DNA of 12,546 nt from EA-27 sp964396265 (GTDB lineage: Archaea; Thermoplasmatota; Thermoplasmata; RBG-16-68-12; EA-27), in the NCBI GenBank assembly GCA_964396265.1, contig CAYNEM010000028.1, positions 1 to 12,546 on the forward strand, given 5' to 3'. The position numbers and the translations under genes are program-made. The notes below the pieces were generated by a model, which saw nothing but the letters and a program-made list of their open reading frames with translations, ran no database searches and was not told where the DNA came from. Positions 6,140 through 12,546 of the stretch are shown in pieces; positions within the stretch are counted from its first letter, which is position 1, and each line of letters opens with the position of its first letter.

Positions 6140-6880
6140 ATGGCGAAGGAGCTCCGCTCAGATCGCACGGACGACCTGTTCAAGCACTACGTGGTAGCGC
6201 GCATCGAGAGAGCGGGCGAGCGATTCGAAGTCCTCGTGAAACCGGACGCGGTCCAGCAGATCCGCGACGGGAAGGAGATTGATGTCCTCGCGAACTTGGC
6301 GATCGACACGATCTTCCGCGACGCCCACAAGGGCTCGAAGGCCTCTTCCGAGAAGATGATGGAGTTCTTCGACACCGAGGAACCGCTCGAGGTCGCCAAG
6401 ATCCTCATCCGGAAGGGCGAGATCCAACTCACGACCGAACAACGGCGGCACATGCAGGAACAGAAGCGCCGTCAGGTCGTCCAATACATCGCCGCCAACG
6501 CGATCAACCCGCAGACCGGAGCCCCGCACCCCCCACAGCGGATCGAGATTGCGATGGAGGAGGCGAAGGTCCACGTCGACCCGTTCAAGAGCCTTGAGGA
6601 ACAGGTGAAGGAAGTGCTCGACGCGCTCCGGCCCTTGATCCCGATCCGCATCGAAAAGGCGCGCATCGCGGTGAAGCTGTCTGCGGAGGACTCCGCCAAG
6701 TGCTTCGGCGACATCCGCGCGTTCGGCCGGATCCTCAAGGAGGAATGGTCGCCGACCGGTTCGTGGATCGGCGTGGTCGAGATGCCCGCGGGGATGCAGA
6801 CGGACTTCCTCGAGCGTCTGAACGACAAGACAAAGGGGAACGTCGAGGCGAAGATCCTGAAAGCGGACCAGCGGATCTGA
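6140..6880 (+). CDS. Ribosome maturation protein SBDS homologue
   Basis: A 246-residue archaeal SBDS (Shwachman-Bodian-Diamond family; Sdo1 in yeast). In eukaryotes the family works with an EF-2-like GTPase to release the anti-association factor eIF6 from the large ribosomal subunit. The N-terminal domain (to about residue 90) has the family's pattern including HYVVARIERAGERFEVLV and LRKGEIQLTTEQR-type motifs (here IRKGEIQLTTEQR). The middle helical domain contains NPQTGAPHPPQRIEIAMEEA, and a ferredoxin-like C-terminal domain follows (from about 165). The length is normal. The ATG at 6140 has GAGAGGG just upstream and begins 11 bases after the psmA stop. SBDS between psmA and rrp4 is the conserved archaeal arrangement. 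Confidence 0.96.
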   Translation: MAKELRSDRTDDLFKHYVVARIERAGERFEVLVKPDAVQQIRDGKEIDVLANLAIDTIFRDAHKGSKASSEKMMEFFDTEEPLEVAKILIRKGEIQLTTEQRRHMQEQKRRQVVQYIAANAINPQTGAPHPPQRIEIAMEEAKVHVDPFKSLEEQVKEVLDALRPLIPIRIEKARIAVKLSAEDSAKCFGDIRAFGRILKEEWSPTGSWIGVVEMPAGMQTDFLERLNDKTKGNVEAKILKADQRI

Positions 6881-6968
6881 CGGACTTCGGACCGCCACGA
6901 CCGCACCCAAACGCTCAAGTAGGGTCGCCACCTTCGTCCGCCGAAACAGGCGTGAGAGAGATGATTCG

Positions 6969-7652
6969 ATGCGAGATTCTAGCGCTACTCGACATGTGGT
7001 TATACCCGGAGAACTGATCGATTCCAGGGGCCTGAAGCCCGGGGAAGGGACGTACGCCGACGGCGGTGACGTCTACGCCGCCAAACTCGGGATCGTCTCC
7101 GAAAGAGATGGGCTGGTCTCCGTGATCCCGCTCGGCGGCCGGTACATGCCGCGCGCGGACGACGAGGTCATCGGCCAGGTCGTCGACCTGGGTCCGAGCC
7201 ACTGGCTCCTCGACATCAACGCGCCCTATCCCGCACCCCTGCACGCGACGGAATCCCCGTGGCGCGTGGACTTCGGCGACACGGCGCGGTTCCTCGACAT
7301 CGGGGACAGCGCGATCTGCCGTATCCTCCAGGTCGACGAGACGAAGAGGGTCCAGTGCTCGATGCAGGATAGCGAACTCCACAAGATCGAGGGCGGCCAG
7401 ATCGTCGAGGTGAGCCCTTCCAAGATTCCGCGAATCATCGGCAAGGACGGCTCGATGATCCAGCTCATCAAGAGTTTCACGAAGGTCCAGGGTTTCGTCG
7501 GACAGAACGGGCGCATCTGGATTGACGGCAACCCAGAGGACATCATGATCTCGATACGCGCAATCAAGATGATCGAGGAGCACGCCCAAGCGAGCGGCCT
7601 CACGGAGGCCGTGAACACGTTCCTGAAGGATGCCTATCAGAAGGGGGCATGA
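6969..7652 (+). CDS. rrp4: Exosome complex RNA-binding subunit Rrp4
   Basis: A 227-residue cap subunit of the archaeal exosome, which threads RNA into the Rrp41/Rrp42 ring. In order: an N-terminal domain with VIPGELID and LKPGEGTY, an S1 domain from about residue 63 to 135 (start phrase DDEVIGQVVDLG), and a KH domain with IIGKDGSM (GxxG loop G158-G161) at about 143-210. The ATG at 6969 is eight bases after GAGAGAG (6954-6960). Another ATG at 6961 is out of frame and too close to that site. The 88-base spacer before the gene shows no clear TATA box, so it is probably transcribed from the psmA promoter. Confidence 0.96.
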   Translation: MRDSSATRHVVIPGELIDSRGLKPGEGTYADGGDVYAAKLGIVSERDGLVSVIPLGGRYMPRADDEVIGQVVDLGPSHWLLDINAPYPAPLHATESPWRVDFGDTARFLDIGDSAICRILQVDETKRVQCSMQDSELHKIEGGQIVEVSPSKIPRIIGKDGSMIQLIKSFTKVQGFVGQNGRIWIDGNPEDIMISIRAIKMIEEHAQASGLTEAVNTFLKDAYQKGA

Positions 7653-7656
7653 GCAC

Positions 7657-8424
7657 ATGGAAGCGATAGAACAGATTCCGAAGAAGATTCGGCTCTTGGA
7701 CGACAGCGGACGGCGGCTCGACGGACGGCGGCTCGACGAGCTGCGACCAGTACGGATCGAGGCGGGCGTCCTCAAGCGCCCGGACGGCTCGGCCTACATC
7801 GAGTGGGGCGGGAACCGCGTCCTTGCGGCGGTGTACGGGCCGCGCGAGGCGCATCCACGCCACCTCCAGGACCCGGCCCGGGCCCTCGTGCAGGTCCGGT
7901 ACAACATGGCGCCGTTCTCCGTGAGCGATCGAAAGCGACCCGGACCCGACCGGCGGTCCGTCGAGATCAGCAAGGTCGTCTCGGAGGCGTTCTCCGCGGT
8001 CGTGTTCCGGGAGCAGTTCCCGCGGACGAGCGTCGATGTCTTCATCGAGGTCCTCCAGGCGGACGCCGGGACGCGTTGCGCAGGCATCACCGCCGCCAGC
8101 GTGGCGCTCGCGGACGCGGGAATCCCGATGCGGGACCTGGTCGCGAGCTGCGCGTCCGGGAAGATCGAAGGCCAAGTGGTGGTCGACCTCAACAAGGAGG
8201 AGGATAACTTCGGCGACGCGGACTGCCCGATGGCGGTCGTCGCGCGGACGGGGGAGATCGTCCTGCTTCAGATGGACGGCCACCTGACAGAGGACGAGTT
8301 CGAACGCGCGATGAAGCTCTCGATGGACGCGACCCGGCAACTCAACGACCTGCAGCGGGAAGCGTTGCGACGTAGGTATTCCGCATCGGCACTCGACGAC
8401 TCCGACGAGGGGGATGCGTCATGA
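7657..8424 (+). CDS. rrp41: Exosome catalytic subunit Rrp41
   Basis: A 255-residue RNase PH-fold subunit that carries the phosphorolytic 3'-5' exonuclease site of the archaeal exosome. Typical motifs are GRRLDELRPVRIE near the N-terminus, VRYNMAPFS, and DLNKEEDNFGDAD at 177-189. D183 and D189 match the catalytic acidic pair of characterised archaeal Rrp41. The start at 7657 has AAGGGGG ten bases upstream. An in-frame start at 7630 lies inside rrp4 with no support. Residues about 18-27 repeat GRRLD twice because of a 15-base tandem duplication (7707-7736). The stop overlaps the rrp42 start by ATGA. Confidence 0.97.
   Translation: MEAIEQIPKKIRLLDDSGRRLDGRRLDELRPVRIEAGVLKRPDGSAYIEWGGNRVLAAVYGPREAHPRHLQDPARALVQVRYNMAPFSVSDRKRPGPDRRSVEISKVVSEAFSAVVFREQFPRTSVDVFIEVLQADAGTRCAGITAASVALADAGIPMRDLVASCASGKIEGQVVVDLNKEEDNFGDADCPMAVVARTGEIVLLQMDGHLTEDEFERAMKLSMDATRQLNDLQREALRRRYSASALDDSDEGDAS
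7707..7736 (+). repeat. 15-base tandem duplication inside rrp41
   Basis: CGGACGGCGGCTCGA occurs twice, head to tail, at 7707-7721 and 7722-7736, and encodes GRRLDGRRLD. The second copy aligns with the conserved DGRRxDELRP motif of the family. The first falls in the variable leader just before it. The frame is kept. Confidence 0.8.
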
Positions 8425-9194
8425 GCAGCGAAGTCGTCTCCGAGTTGCTCCGAGAGGCCATCGTCAAGCTCGCCTCCAGCGGGCGGCGGACGGACGGCCG
8501 CGGCCTCGAGGAGGTTCGTCATCTGCAGATCGAGAAGAACTACGTCAACACGGCCGAGGGGTCCGCAAGGGTCCATCTCGGGAACACGGACGTGCTCGTC
8601 GGGGTGAAGATCAACACGGGCGTGCCGTACCCCGACACCCCGAACAGCGGCGTCCTCACGACGAGCGCAGAGCTCATCCCCATGGCGTCGCCGACGTTCG
8701 AGTCGGGGCCGCCGAGCCCGACCGCGATCGAGCTCGCGCGGGTCGTCGACCGCGGCATCCGCGAGACGAAGACGGTCGACTTGGACAAGCTGTGCATCGT
8801 TCCGAAGGAGAAGGTGTGGGTCCTGTTCATCGACATGCACATCCTGGACTACGACGGGAACCTGTTCGACGCCTGTTCGTACGGGACACTGGCGGCGCTG
8901 AGCTCCGCGAAGCTCCCAGGGAGCAAGATCGGGGGCGAGGACCGTCCGCTTCCCGTGGACCACTGGCCTGTCTCCATCACCGCCGCCAAACTGCGAGACA
9001 CGATCGTGTTCGACCCGGGGCTCGACGAGGAGCGGATCGCCGACGCGCGGCTCACGGTCGCGACGGACGAGAACGGGGACATCCGGGCGATGCAGAAAGG
9101 CTTAAAGGGCAGCTTTTCGTACGATGAAGTCCGCAGGGTCATCGCGACCGCGCGCCGGTTGGGAAACGGCATCCGGGAGACCATCCGTCAATGA
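8421..9194 (+). CDS. rrp42: Exosome structural subunit Rrp42
   Basis: A 257-residue RNase PH-fold partner of Rrp41; three Rrp41-Rrp42 dimers form the exosome ring. Family features are GRRTDGRGLEEVR near residues 21-33, an EGSARVHLGNT-type strand, and the central ILDYDGNLFDACS motif. The acidic catalytic pair of Rrp41 is not kept in the equivalent place, as expected for this inactive but RNA-binding subunit. The start overlaps the rrp41 stop (ATGA, 8421-8424), so the two ring subunits should be made in equal amounts. The stop overlaps the L37Ae start in the same way. Confidence 0.97.
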   Translation: MSSEVVSELLREAIVKLASSGRRTDGRGLEEVRHLQIEKNYVNTAEGSARVHLGNTDVLVGVKINTGVPYPDTPNSGVLTTSAELIPMASPTFESGPPSPTAIELARVVDRGIRETKTVDLDKLCIVPKEKVWVLFIDMHILDYDGNLFDACSYGTLAALSSAKLPGSKIGGEDRPLPVDHWPVSITAAKLRDTIVFDPGLDEERIADARLTVATDENGDIRAMQKGLKGSFSYDEVRRVIATARRLGNGIRETIRQ

Positions 9195-9484
9195 GCCGCC
9201 GCACGAAAAAGGTCGGTTCCGTCGGTCGGTTCGGGCCCCGATACGGTGTCCGGATCCGACGCCGTATCCTCGAGGTCGAGGTCGACCAGCACAAGCGGCA
9301 CCAGTGCCCACAGTGCTCGGCGTACAGCGTGAAGCGACGGAGCACCGGCGTGTGGGGATGCCGGCGTTGCGGTCTCATCTTCGCCGGGGGCGCGTACCGG
9401 CCGGTCGTCACGACCGCCGTCCGGACGGAAGTTACGGAAGTGGCCGAGGGAACGCAGGAGAAGTCGCCCGAGGAGGTCTCCTGA
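9191..9484 (+). CDS. rpl37ae: Ribosomal protein L37Ae (eL43)
   Basis: A 97-residue basic large-subunit ribosomal protein with one zinc ribbon. The Cys pairs are C39-C42 and C57-C60 (CPQC, CRRC), with the ligand spacing of the family. The N-terminus (MSRRTKKVGSVGRFGPRYG) is characteristic. An acidic tail of about 20 residues, rich in E, T and V, follows the ribbon. The start overlaps the rrp42 stop (ATGA), and the stop shares one base with the rpoP start (TGATG). The order rrp42, L37Ae, rpoP is conserved in archaea. Confidence 0.96.
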   Translation: MSRRTKKVGSVGRFGPRYGVRIRRRILEVEVDQHKRHQCPQCSAYSVKRRSTGVWGCRRCGLIFAGGAYRPVVTTAVRTEVTEVAEGTQEKSPEEVS

Positions 9485-9618
9485 TGTACAAGTGCGGGAT
9501 GTGCAAGGAACCGATCCGCACGAACATCAACACGGTCGGCATCCAATGTGAGCGGTGCGGATCCAAGATCTTTTTCAAGGAGCGCCCGAACGTCAAGAAA
9601 ATCGTGAAGGCCCGATAG
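9484..9618 (+). CDS. rpoP: DNA-directed RNA polymerase subunit P
   Basis: A 44-residue zinc-ribbon subunit of archaeal RNA polymerase, homologous to eukaryotic Rpb12 (Rpc10). The four ligands are C4-C7 (CGMC) and C22-C25 (CERCG), followed by KIFFKERP, which is diagnostic. The length is typical. The start at 9484 shares its A with the preceding TGA. The preceding bases GAGGAGGTCTCCTG include a good ribosome binding site (GGAGGT, 9473-9478). A longer frame from 9124 is out of frame with L37Ae and is a shadow. Confidence 0.96.
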   Translation: MYKCGMCKEPIRTNINTVGIQCERCGSKIFFKERPNVKKIVKAR

Positions 9619-9619
9619 C

Positions 9620-9850
9620 ATGCGCGCCGTGATCACGTACGAGGGCGAGGGTGCGGGCGTGATTCGCGAGGCGCTGCGCCCCGAGGCCGGACGCGAGATC
9701 CCGCGAACCCAGATCTCCGTCGGGGGCGCGGGGGACCGTGTAGAGATCCACGTCGAGGCGGACGACACGCCCGCACTCCGGGCCGCCCTGAACTCGTACC
9801 TGCGGTGGGCGCAGGTGGCGCTCGACGTGAACCGGACGGTGTCCGCATGA
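9620..9850 (+). CDS. pcc1: KEOPS complex subunit Pcc1
   Basis: A 76-residue protein with the Pcc1 pattern. An N-terminal strand region leads to DRVEIHVEADD and then the signature helix ALRAALNSYLRWAQVA near the C-terminus. Pcc1 dimerises and binds tRNA in the KEOPS complex (with Kae1, Bud32 and Cgi121), which makes t6A37 on ANN-decoding tRNAs. The other KEOPS genes are not in the window. It starts one base after the rpoP stop, and its own stop overlaps the prefoldin start (ATGA). Confidence 0.9.
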   Translation: MRAVITYEGEGAGVIREALRPEAGREIPRTQISVGGAGDRVEIHVEADDTPALRAALNSYLRWAQVALDVNRTVSA

Positions 9851-10209
9851 AGGAGCTTCCCCCGCAGGTGCAGAACCAACTCGCGCAATATCAGCAGCTC
9901 CAGCAGCAGCTCCAGGTCCTCGGGACTCAACGCATCCAGCTCGAGGGGAAGCTGCGCGAGGTGACGAGCACCATCGAAGAGCTTGCCAAGGTCTCCGCGG
10001 AGTCGCCGGTCTATCGCAGCACGGGCTCGCTGCTACTTCGCGTCGGCGACCTCGAGGCGCTGAGGAAAGAACTCGAAGAGCAGAAGGAGACCCTCGAGAT
10101 CCGGGTCAACACGATCAAGAAGCAGGAGAAGTCCCTGGGGGACCGCTACGAGAAGCTCCAGCAGAAGCTGTCCGCGGCGCTTGATGGCGGCGGCACGGAC
10201 GACTCGTAG
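9847..10209 (+). CDS. pfdB: Prefoldin beta subunit
   Basis: A 120-residue prefoldin beta subunit. Four beta and two alpha subunits form the jellyfish-shaped co-chaperone that passes unfolded proteins to the thermosome. Two long coiled-coil helices are evident: residues about 5-45, rich in Q and L heptads (QYQQLQQQLQVL), and about 72-112. They flank the central beta hairpin with SPVYRSTGSLLLRVG. The short acidic tail GGGTDDS is typical. The start at 9847 overlaps the pcc1 stop. This is the last gene of the exosome-proteasome cluster; a structured non-coding stretch follows. Confidence 0.95.
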   Translation: MKELPPQVQNQLAQYQQLQQQLQVLGTQRIQLEGKLREVTSTIEELAKVSAESPVYRSTGSLLLRVGDLEALRKELEEQKETLEIRVNTIKKQEKSLGDRYEKLQQKLSAALDGGGTDDS

Positions 10210-10304
10210 TCGACGTCATAAAAGAAGAATGCCGGGCACTTGTGTCATCGCGCCCCCGGCGGCGCTCCCCTCGAAGGCCGCTTTGGGCAGGTTGGGCAAC
10301 CCCG

Positions 10305-10341
10305 CTCCCCTGTCCAAGACGGGAGTAGTTTCTGGGTTCTT
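10305..10341 (+). terminator. Candidate hairpin and T-rich terminator after prefoldin
   Basis: A hairpin of eight base pairs with a two-base bulge (10305-10325, loop CAA) is followed by TAGTTTCTGGGTTCTT. Archaeal termination depends mainly on T tracts, and this tract is interrupted, so the call is tentative. It is the best candidate between the prefoldin stop and the next promoter. Confidence 0.3.
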
Positions 10342-10374
10342 AAGCCTATCCGCGCTCCCTCGCCGCCGCGCAAA

Positions 10375-10387
10375 CCCTTTTTAACGG
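10375..10387 (+). promoter_or_regulatory. TATA box of the DUF106-cmk-cbf5 operon
   Basis: CCCTTTTTAACGG is centred about 27 bases before the ATG at 10408, so the transcript is probably leaderless or has only a few leader bases. GAGGT (10403-10407) directly precedes the ATG but is too close to act as a normal ribosome binding site. Confidence 0.65.
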
Positions 10388-10407
10388 CCCTCCGCGTACC
10401 GCGAGGT

Positions 10408-11091
10408 ATGGGAGAGGACGAGGCGACGAGGGTCCGACCGCCGCCGACTAAGCCCAGCATGGGCCGGACCTTCCTCTTCATGATGTTCGGTTTCACGCTG
10501 CTCGTCATGGTGGACGAAAGCCTCCGCACGGCCATGGGGCAGGCCGTCGCGGCCGTCTTCTGGCCGACGATCGGCTTCGGGGCCGCGTACCCCGTCCTCA
10601 CGATCCTCCTGGCCGGGTCCCTGACGACGATCATCAGTTCCGTCGTCCGCCACATCTTCACGGACTGGGTCAAGACGACCCGCGTGAACAAACGCCTGTC
10701 GGCCGTGCGGAAGGCACAGATGGAAGCGCTTCGCCAGGGGAACCGGACGAAGGTCGCGAAGCTGAAGGAGGTCCAGACGTCCATGCAGGCGGAGACGCTC
10801 GAGGTGCAGTTCGCGCCGATGAAGTCCATGGCGGTCACGTTCCTCCTCTTCATCCTCGTGTTCTCTTGGCTCGGGCAGTTCGTGTACGCGGACGTGAGGT
10901 CGGCCGGGACCGTGTTCTTCGCGGTGCCCTGGCAATCCCAGACGGACCTTCGCGCCGCGTACCTGTTCCCGGCATGGATCCTCCTGTACTCCCTCCTCGC
11001 GATCCCCATCGGGCAGATCGTGTCGCGCGTCCTGAAGTACGTCTCGTTCCGGAAGCGCCTCGCGGCGATGGGGAGCGAGGCGGCGGAATGA
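10408..11091 (+). CDS. DUF106 membrane protein (EMC3/TMCO1/Oxa1-like)
   Basis: A 227-residue membrane protein. Helices are predicted at about residues 20-37, 62-82, 139-160 and 185-206. A charged, coiled-coil-like cytoplasmic segment (about 88-135, rich in K, R, Q and E) lies between the second and third. This layout is that of archaeal DUF106 proteins, which belong with Oxa1/YidC, Get1, EMC3 and TMCO1 as membrane-insertion factors near the ribosome and SecYEG. The function is by family. The ATG at 10408 fits the TATA box at 10375-10387. The stop overlaps the cytidylate kinase start (ATGA). DUF106 beside cmk and cbf5 is a conserved archaeal order, usually just downstream of secY and adk, which are not seen here. 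Confidence 0.85.
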   Translation: MGEDEATRVRPPPTKPSMGRTFLFMMFGFTLLVMVDESLRTAMGQAVAAVFWPTIGFGAAYPVLTILLAGSLTTIISSVVRHIFTDWVKTTRVNKRLSAVRKAQMEALRQGNRTKVAKLKEVQTSMQAETLEVQFAPMKSMAVTFLLFILVFSWLGQFVYADVRSAGTVFFAVPWQSQTDLRAAYLFPAWILLYSLLAIPIGQIVSRVLKYVSFRKRLAAMGSEAAE

Positions 11092-11636
11092 TCGTCGCGA
11101 TCGGCGGGCCTCCGGGGGGCGGGAAGACGACCGCCGCGACCCTCTACGCGGAGACGTTCGGGTTCGCGCTCATCTCCGGAGGGGTGATGTTCCGCGAGAT
11201 GGCGGCGGAGCGGCGGATGGACCTCGTCTCCTTCGGGCGGCACGCGGAGAAGCACCACGAGGTCGACCGCGAGCTGGACGAGATCGTCCTGGTCGCCGTG
11301 CGGAAGGCGGTGTTGGGGGGGAAGGACGCCGTCGTGGACGGCCGGATCCAGGCCCATCTCCTCACGCGTGCGGGGGTGCGCGCGTTCCGCGTGCTCCTCA
11401 CCGCGCCCGTCGACGTCCGCGCGAAACGGATCGCGGACCGTGAGCGGAAGTCGGAAAAGCAGGCGCTCGAGGAGATCCTCGTCCGGGAACGGTCCGAGCG
11501 CACGCGGTACGGCGCGATCTACGGGATCGACCTGGACGACGTGGGCGTGTACGACCTCGAGATCGACTCGTCTCAGCTCGGCCCCGAGGCGATTGTTCGG
11601 AAGATCCACGAGGGGGCGAAGGCGTGGGAGGGGTGA
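11088..11636 (+). CDS. cmk: Cytidylate kinase, archaeal type
   Basis: A 182-residue P-loop kinase that phosphorylates CMP/dCMP to the diphosphate. Walker A is GGPPGGGKT (residues 6-14). The phrase ALISGGVMFREMA corresponds to the NMP-binding region (ISGGxxFR is typical of archaeal Cmk), VVDGRI follows, and a lid with R-rich RIADRERKS comes after. The length is normal. The ATG at 11088 overlaps the DUF106 stop. The stop overlaps a GTG start of cbf5 (GTGA, 11633-11636). A longer frame from 10866 lies over the DUF106 gene in another frame and is rejected. Confidence 0.93.
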   Translation: MIVAIGGPPGGGKTTAATLYAETFGFALISGGVMFREMAAERRMDLVSFGRHAEKHHEVDRELDEIVLVAVRKAVLGGKDAVVDGRIQAHLLTRAGVRAFRVLLTAPVDVRAKRIADRERKSEKQALEEILVRERSERTRYGAIYGIDLDDVGVYDLEIDSSQLGPEAIVRKIHEGAKAWEG

Positions 11637-12546
11637 CGGTCCCGGAGCGGACGGTCCCGGAGCGGACGGTCCCGGAGCTCCTACGGCGCGGCCTGTTCAT
11701 CGCGGACAAGCCCCAGGGACCGACCTCACACCAGGTGAGCGCGTGGGTACGCGACCTCGTCGGGGCAGAGAAGGCGGGCCACGCGGGGACGCTCGACCCG
11801 AGGGTGACGGGCGTCCTCCCGATCGCGTTCAACGAGGCGACGCGCGCGCTCGACGCGATGCTCGTCGGGCACAAGGAGTACGTCGGGGTCCTCGAGCTCC
11901 ACCAGGACGTTCCCGACGACAAGCTCGGGGCGATGTTCCGGAGGTTCGTGGGCCCCATCTACCAGACGCCGCCCCTGCGGTCCGCGGTGAAGCGCGAGAT
12001 GCGCGTGCGGACGATCCACGAACTCGAACTTCTCGAGCGCGACGGGCGGCTCGTCCTGTTCCGCGCGCGGTGCGAGTCCGGCACCTACATCCGGACGCTC
12101 GCGAACGACATCGGGGAGGCGCTCGGCGTCGGCGGACACCTCGCGGACCTGCGTCGCACGCGGACGGCTTCGTTCACCGAAGCGATGACCCACCCCATCA
12201 CGGACCTGCAGGACGCCCTCGTGTTCCTCAAGGAGAATGGAGATGACAAGGCGATCCGGCGAATCGTCCACCCGATGGAGAGACTGCTCGACCACCTCCC
12301 GAAGATCGTCGTGAAGGACACCGCCGCGGACGCGATCTGCCATGGCGCGAACCTCCACGTCCCAGGCATTTCCTCCATGGACCCGCGGATCAAGAAGGGC
12401 GAACTCGTCGCGTTCCTCACCGCCAAGGGCGAGGGCGTCGCGCTCGGGACGTCGATGCTCACGGCGTCACAGGTCGACTCGATGCGGCAGGGCGTCGCCG
12501 CGGACACGAAGCGCGTGCTCATGGACCCCGGCACGTACCCGAAGGG
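11633..12546 (+). CDS. cbf5: tRNA/rRNA pseudouridine synthase Cbf5 (TruB family), C-terminus cut by window
   Basis: The catalytic subunit of archaeal H/ACA ribonucleoproteins, which isomerises uridines in rRNA under guide RNA; it can also make tRNA psi55. The frame is open to the window edge with 304 codons visible, so only a short tail is missing. The catalytic Asp is D55 in GHAGTLDPRVTGVLP. IYQTPPLRSAVKR and CESGTYIRTLANDIG are conserved TruB-family motifs. A PUA domain runs from about residue 222 to the edge. The start is uncertain: GTG at 11633 gives a GTGA overlap with cmk, while in-frame GTG at 11624 is seven bases after GAGGGGG (11610-11616). The first residues are a repeat, TVPER-TVPER-TVPEL, from a 15-base tandem array. 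LFIADKPQGPTSHQV then begins the usual core. Confidence 0.95.
   Translation, partial: MTVPERTVPERTVPELLRRGLFIADKPQGPTSHQVSAWVRDLVGAEKAGHAGTLDPRVTGVLPIAFNEATRALDAMLVGHKEYVGVLELHQDVPDDKLGAMFRRFVGPIYQTPPLRSAVKREMRVRTIHELELLERDGRLVLFRARCESGTYIRTLANDIGEALGVGGHLADLRRTRTASFTEAMTHPITDLQDALVFLKENGDDKAIRRIVHPMERLLDHLPKIVVKDTAADAICHGANLHVPGISSMDPRIKKGELVAFLTAKGEGVALGTSMLTASQVDSMRQGVAADTKRVLMDPGTYPK
11635..11679 (+). repeat. 15-base tandem repeat x3 at the start of cbf5
   Basis: GACGGTCCCGGAGCG occurs three times head to tail at 11635-11649, 11650-11664 and 11665-11679; the last base of the third copy is T. The unit keeps frame and encodes TVPER, giving two copies plus TVPEL. It lies in the leader before the conserved catalytic domain, where length change is likely to be tolerated. 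Confidence 0.9.

Larger units (their letters stand above)
10210..10407 (+). other. 198-base non-coding stretch with several potential hairpins
   Basis: No gene is supported here. CATAAAAG (10217-10224) is TATA-like. A six-base G/C stem pairs GCCGGG (10231-10236) with CCCGGC (10255-10260). GGTT/AACC (10290-10301) can close a four-base loop. CTCCC-GTC (10305-10314) can pair with GAC-GGGAG (10318-10325) with a two-base bulge, and a T-richer tract (10328-10341) follows. GCTCCC recurs at 10264, 10304 and 10354. The region could hold a small RNA, or the terminator of the superoperon, or both. It is not a recognisable tRNA, and I see no C/D boxes. The frame open from 10240 contains the downstream TATA box and is not read as coding. 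Confidence 0.4.

Noticed and set aside
6961..7017. Short frame starting at an ATG eight bases before the rrp4 start
   Set aside because: It is 18 codons long, out of frame with rrp4, and has no room between it and the ribosome binding site.
10240..10407. Upstream extension of the DUF106 gene
   Set aside because: It contains the promoter of the gene and adds a Pro/Arg-rich segment with no family match.
11368..12246. Plus-strand frame of 292 codons over cmk and cbf5
   Set aside because: It is an Arg/Gly-rich shadow frame over two conserved genes.
1..12546. CRISPR array, inteins, prophage or toxin-antitoxin genes
   Set aside because: No regularly spaced repeats of CRISPR size were seen. ftsZ, the exosome genes and the other conserved genes are uninterrupted, and no phage or toxin families were recognised.

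Overview
The window is GC-rich archaeal chromosome, most likely from an uncultivated euryarchaeote of the Thermoplasmata type. The archaeal assignment is secure: the genes are rrp4, rrp41, rrp42, SBDS, Pop5, KEOPS Pcc1, prefoldin beta, rpoP, L37Ae and Cbf5, and TATA boxes stand about 25-40 bases before several starts. The class is an inference from gene content and GC only. Almost all coding is on the + strand and is compact, with ATGA or GTGA stop/start overlaps at many junctions.

Left edge (1-480): a truncated minus-strand ORF that resembles the N-terminus of an IS605 OrfB/TnpB-type protein. A short spacer follows with three copies of ACAGAACCNC, then an initiator-type tRNA-Met(CAT) with its own TATA box. 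Next (481-3780) come two tandem, paralogous KaiC/RadA-like ATPases with overlapping ends, an 85-residue two-helix membrane protein (DUF5654-like), and a membrane-anchored subtilisin-family protease.

Centre (3887-5008): an FtsZ with its own strong TATA box. From 5072 to 10209 lies a nearly classic archaeal exosome-proteasome superoperon: RNase P subunit Pop5 (rnp2), proteasome alpha (psmA), SBDS, Rrp4, Rrp41, Rrp42, ribosomal protein L37Ae, RNA polymerase subunit P, KEOPS subunit Pcc1 and prefoldin beta. These genes join RNA processing and decay, protein degradation, ribosome maturation, transcription, tRNA t6A modification and chaperoning.

Right edge (10210-12546): a 198-base non-coding stretch with several potential hairpins. 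A leaderless promoter then drives a DUF106 (EMC3/Oxa1-like) membrane insertase homologue, cytidylate kinase and the H/ACA pseudouridine synthase Cbf5, which runs off the window just before its C-terminus. This is the tail of the conserved secY-linked ribosomal gene order.

Most of the window is conserved housekeeping. The less understood parts are the tandem KaiC pair with its asymmetric helical extension, the repeat-bearing spacer between the TnpB-like ORF and the tRNA, the structured spacer before the DUF106 gene, and two in-frame 15-base tandem repeats near the starts of rrp41 and cbf5. I did not find a convincing wholly new system.
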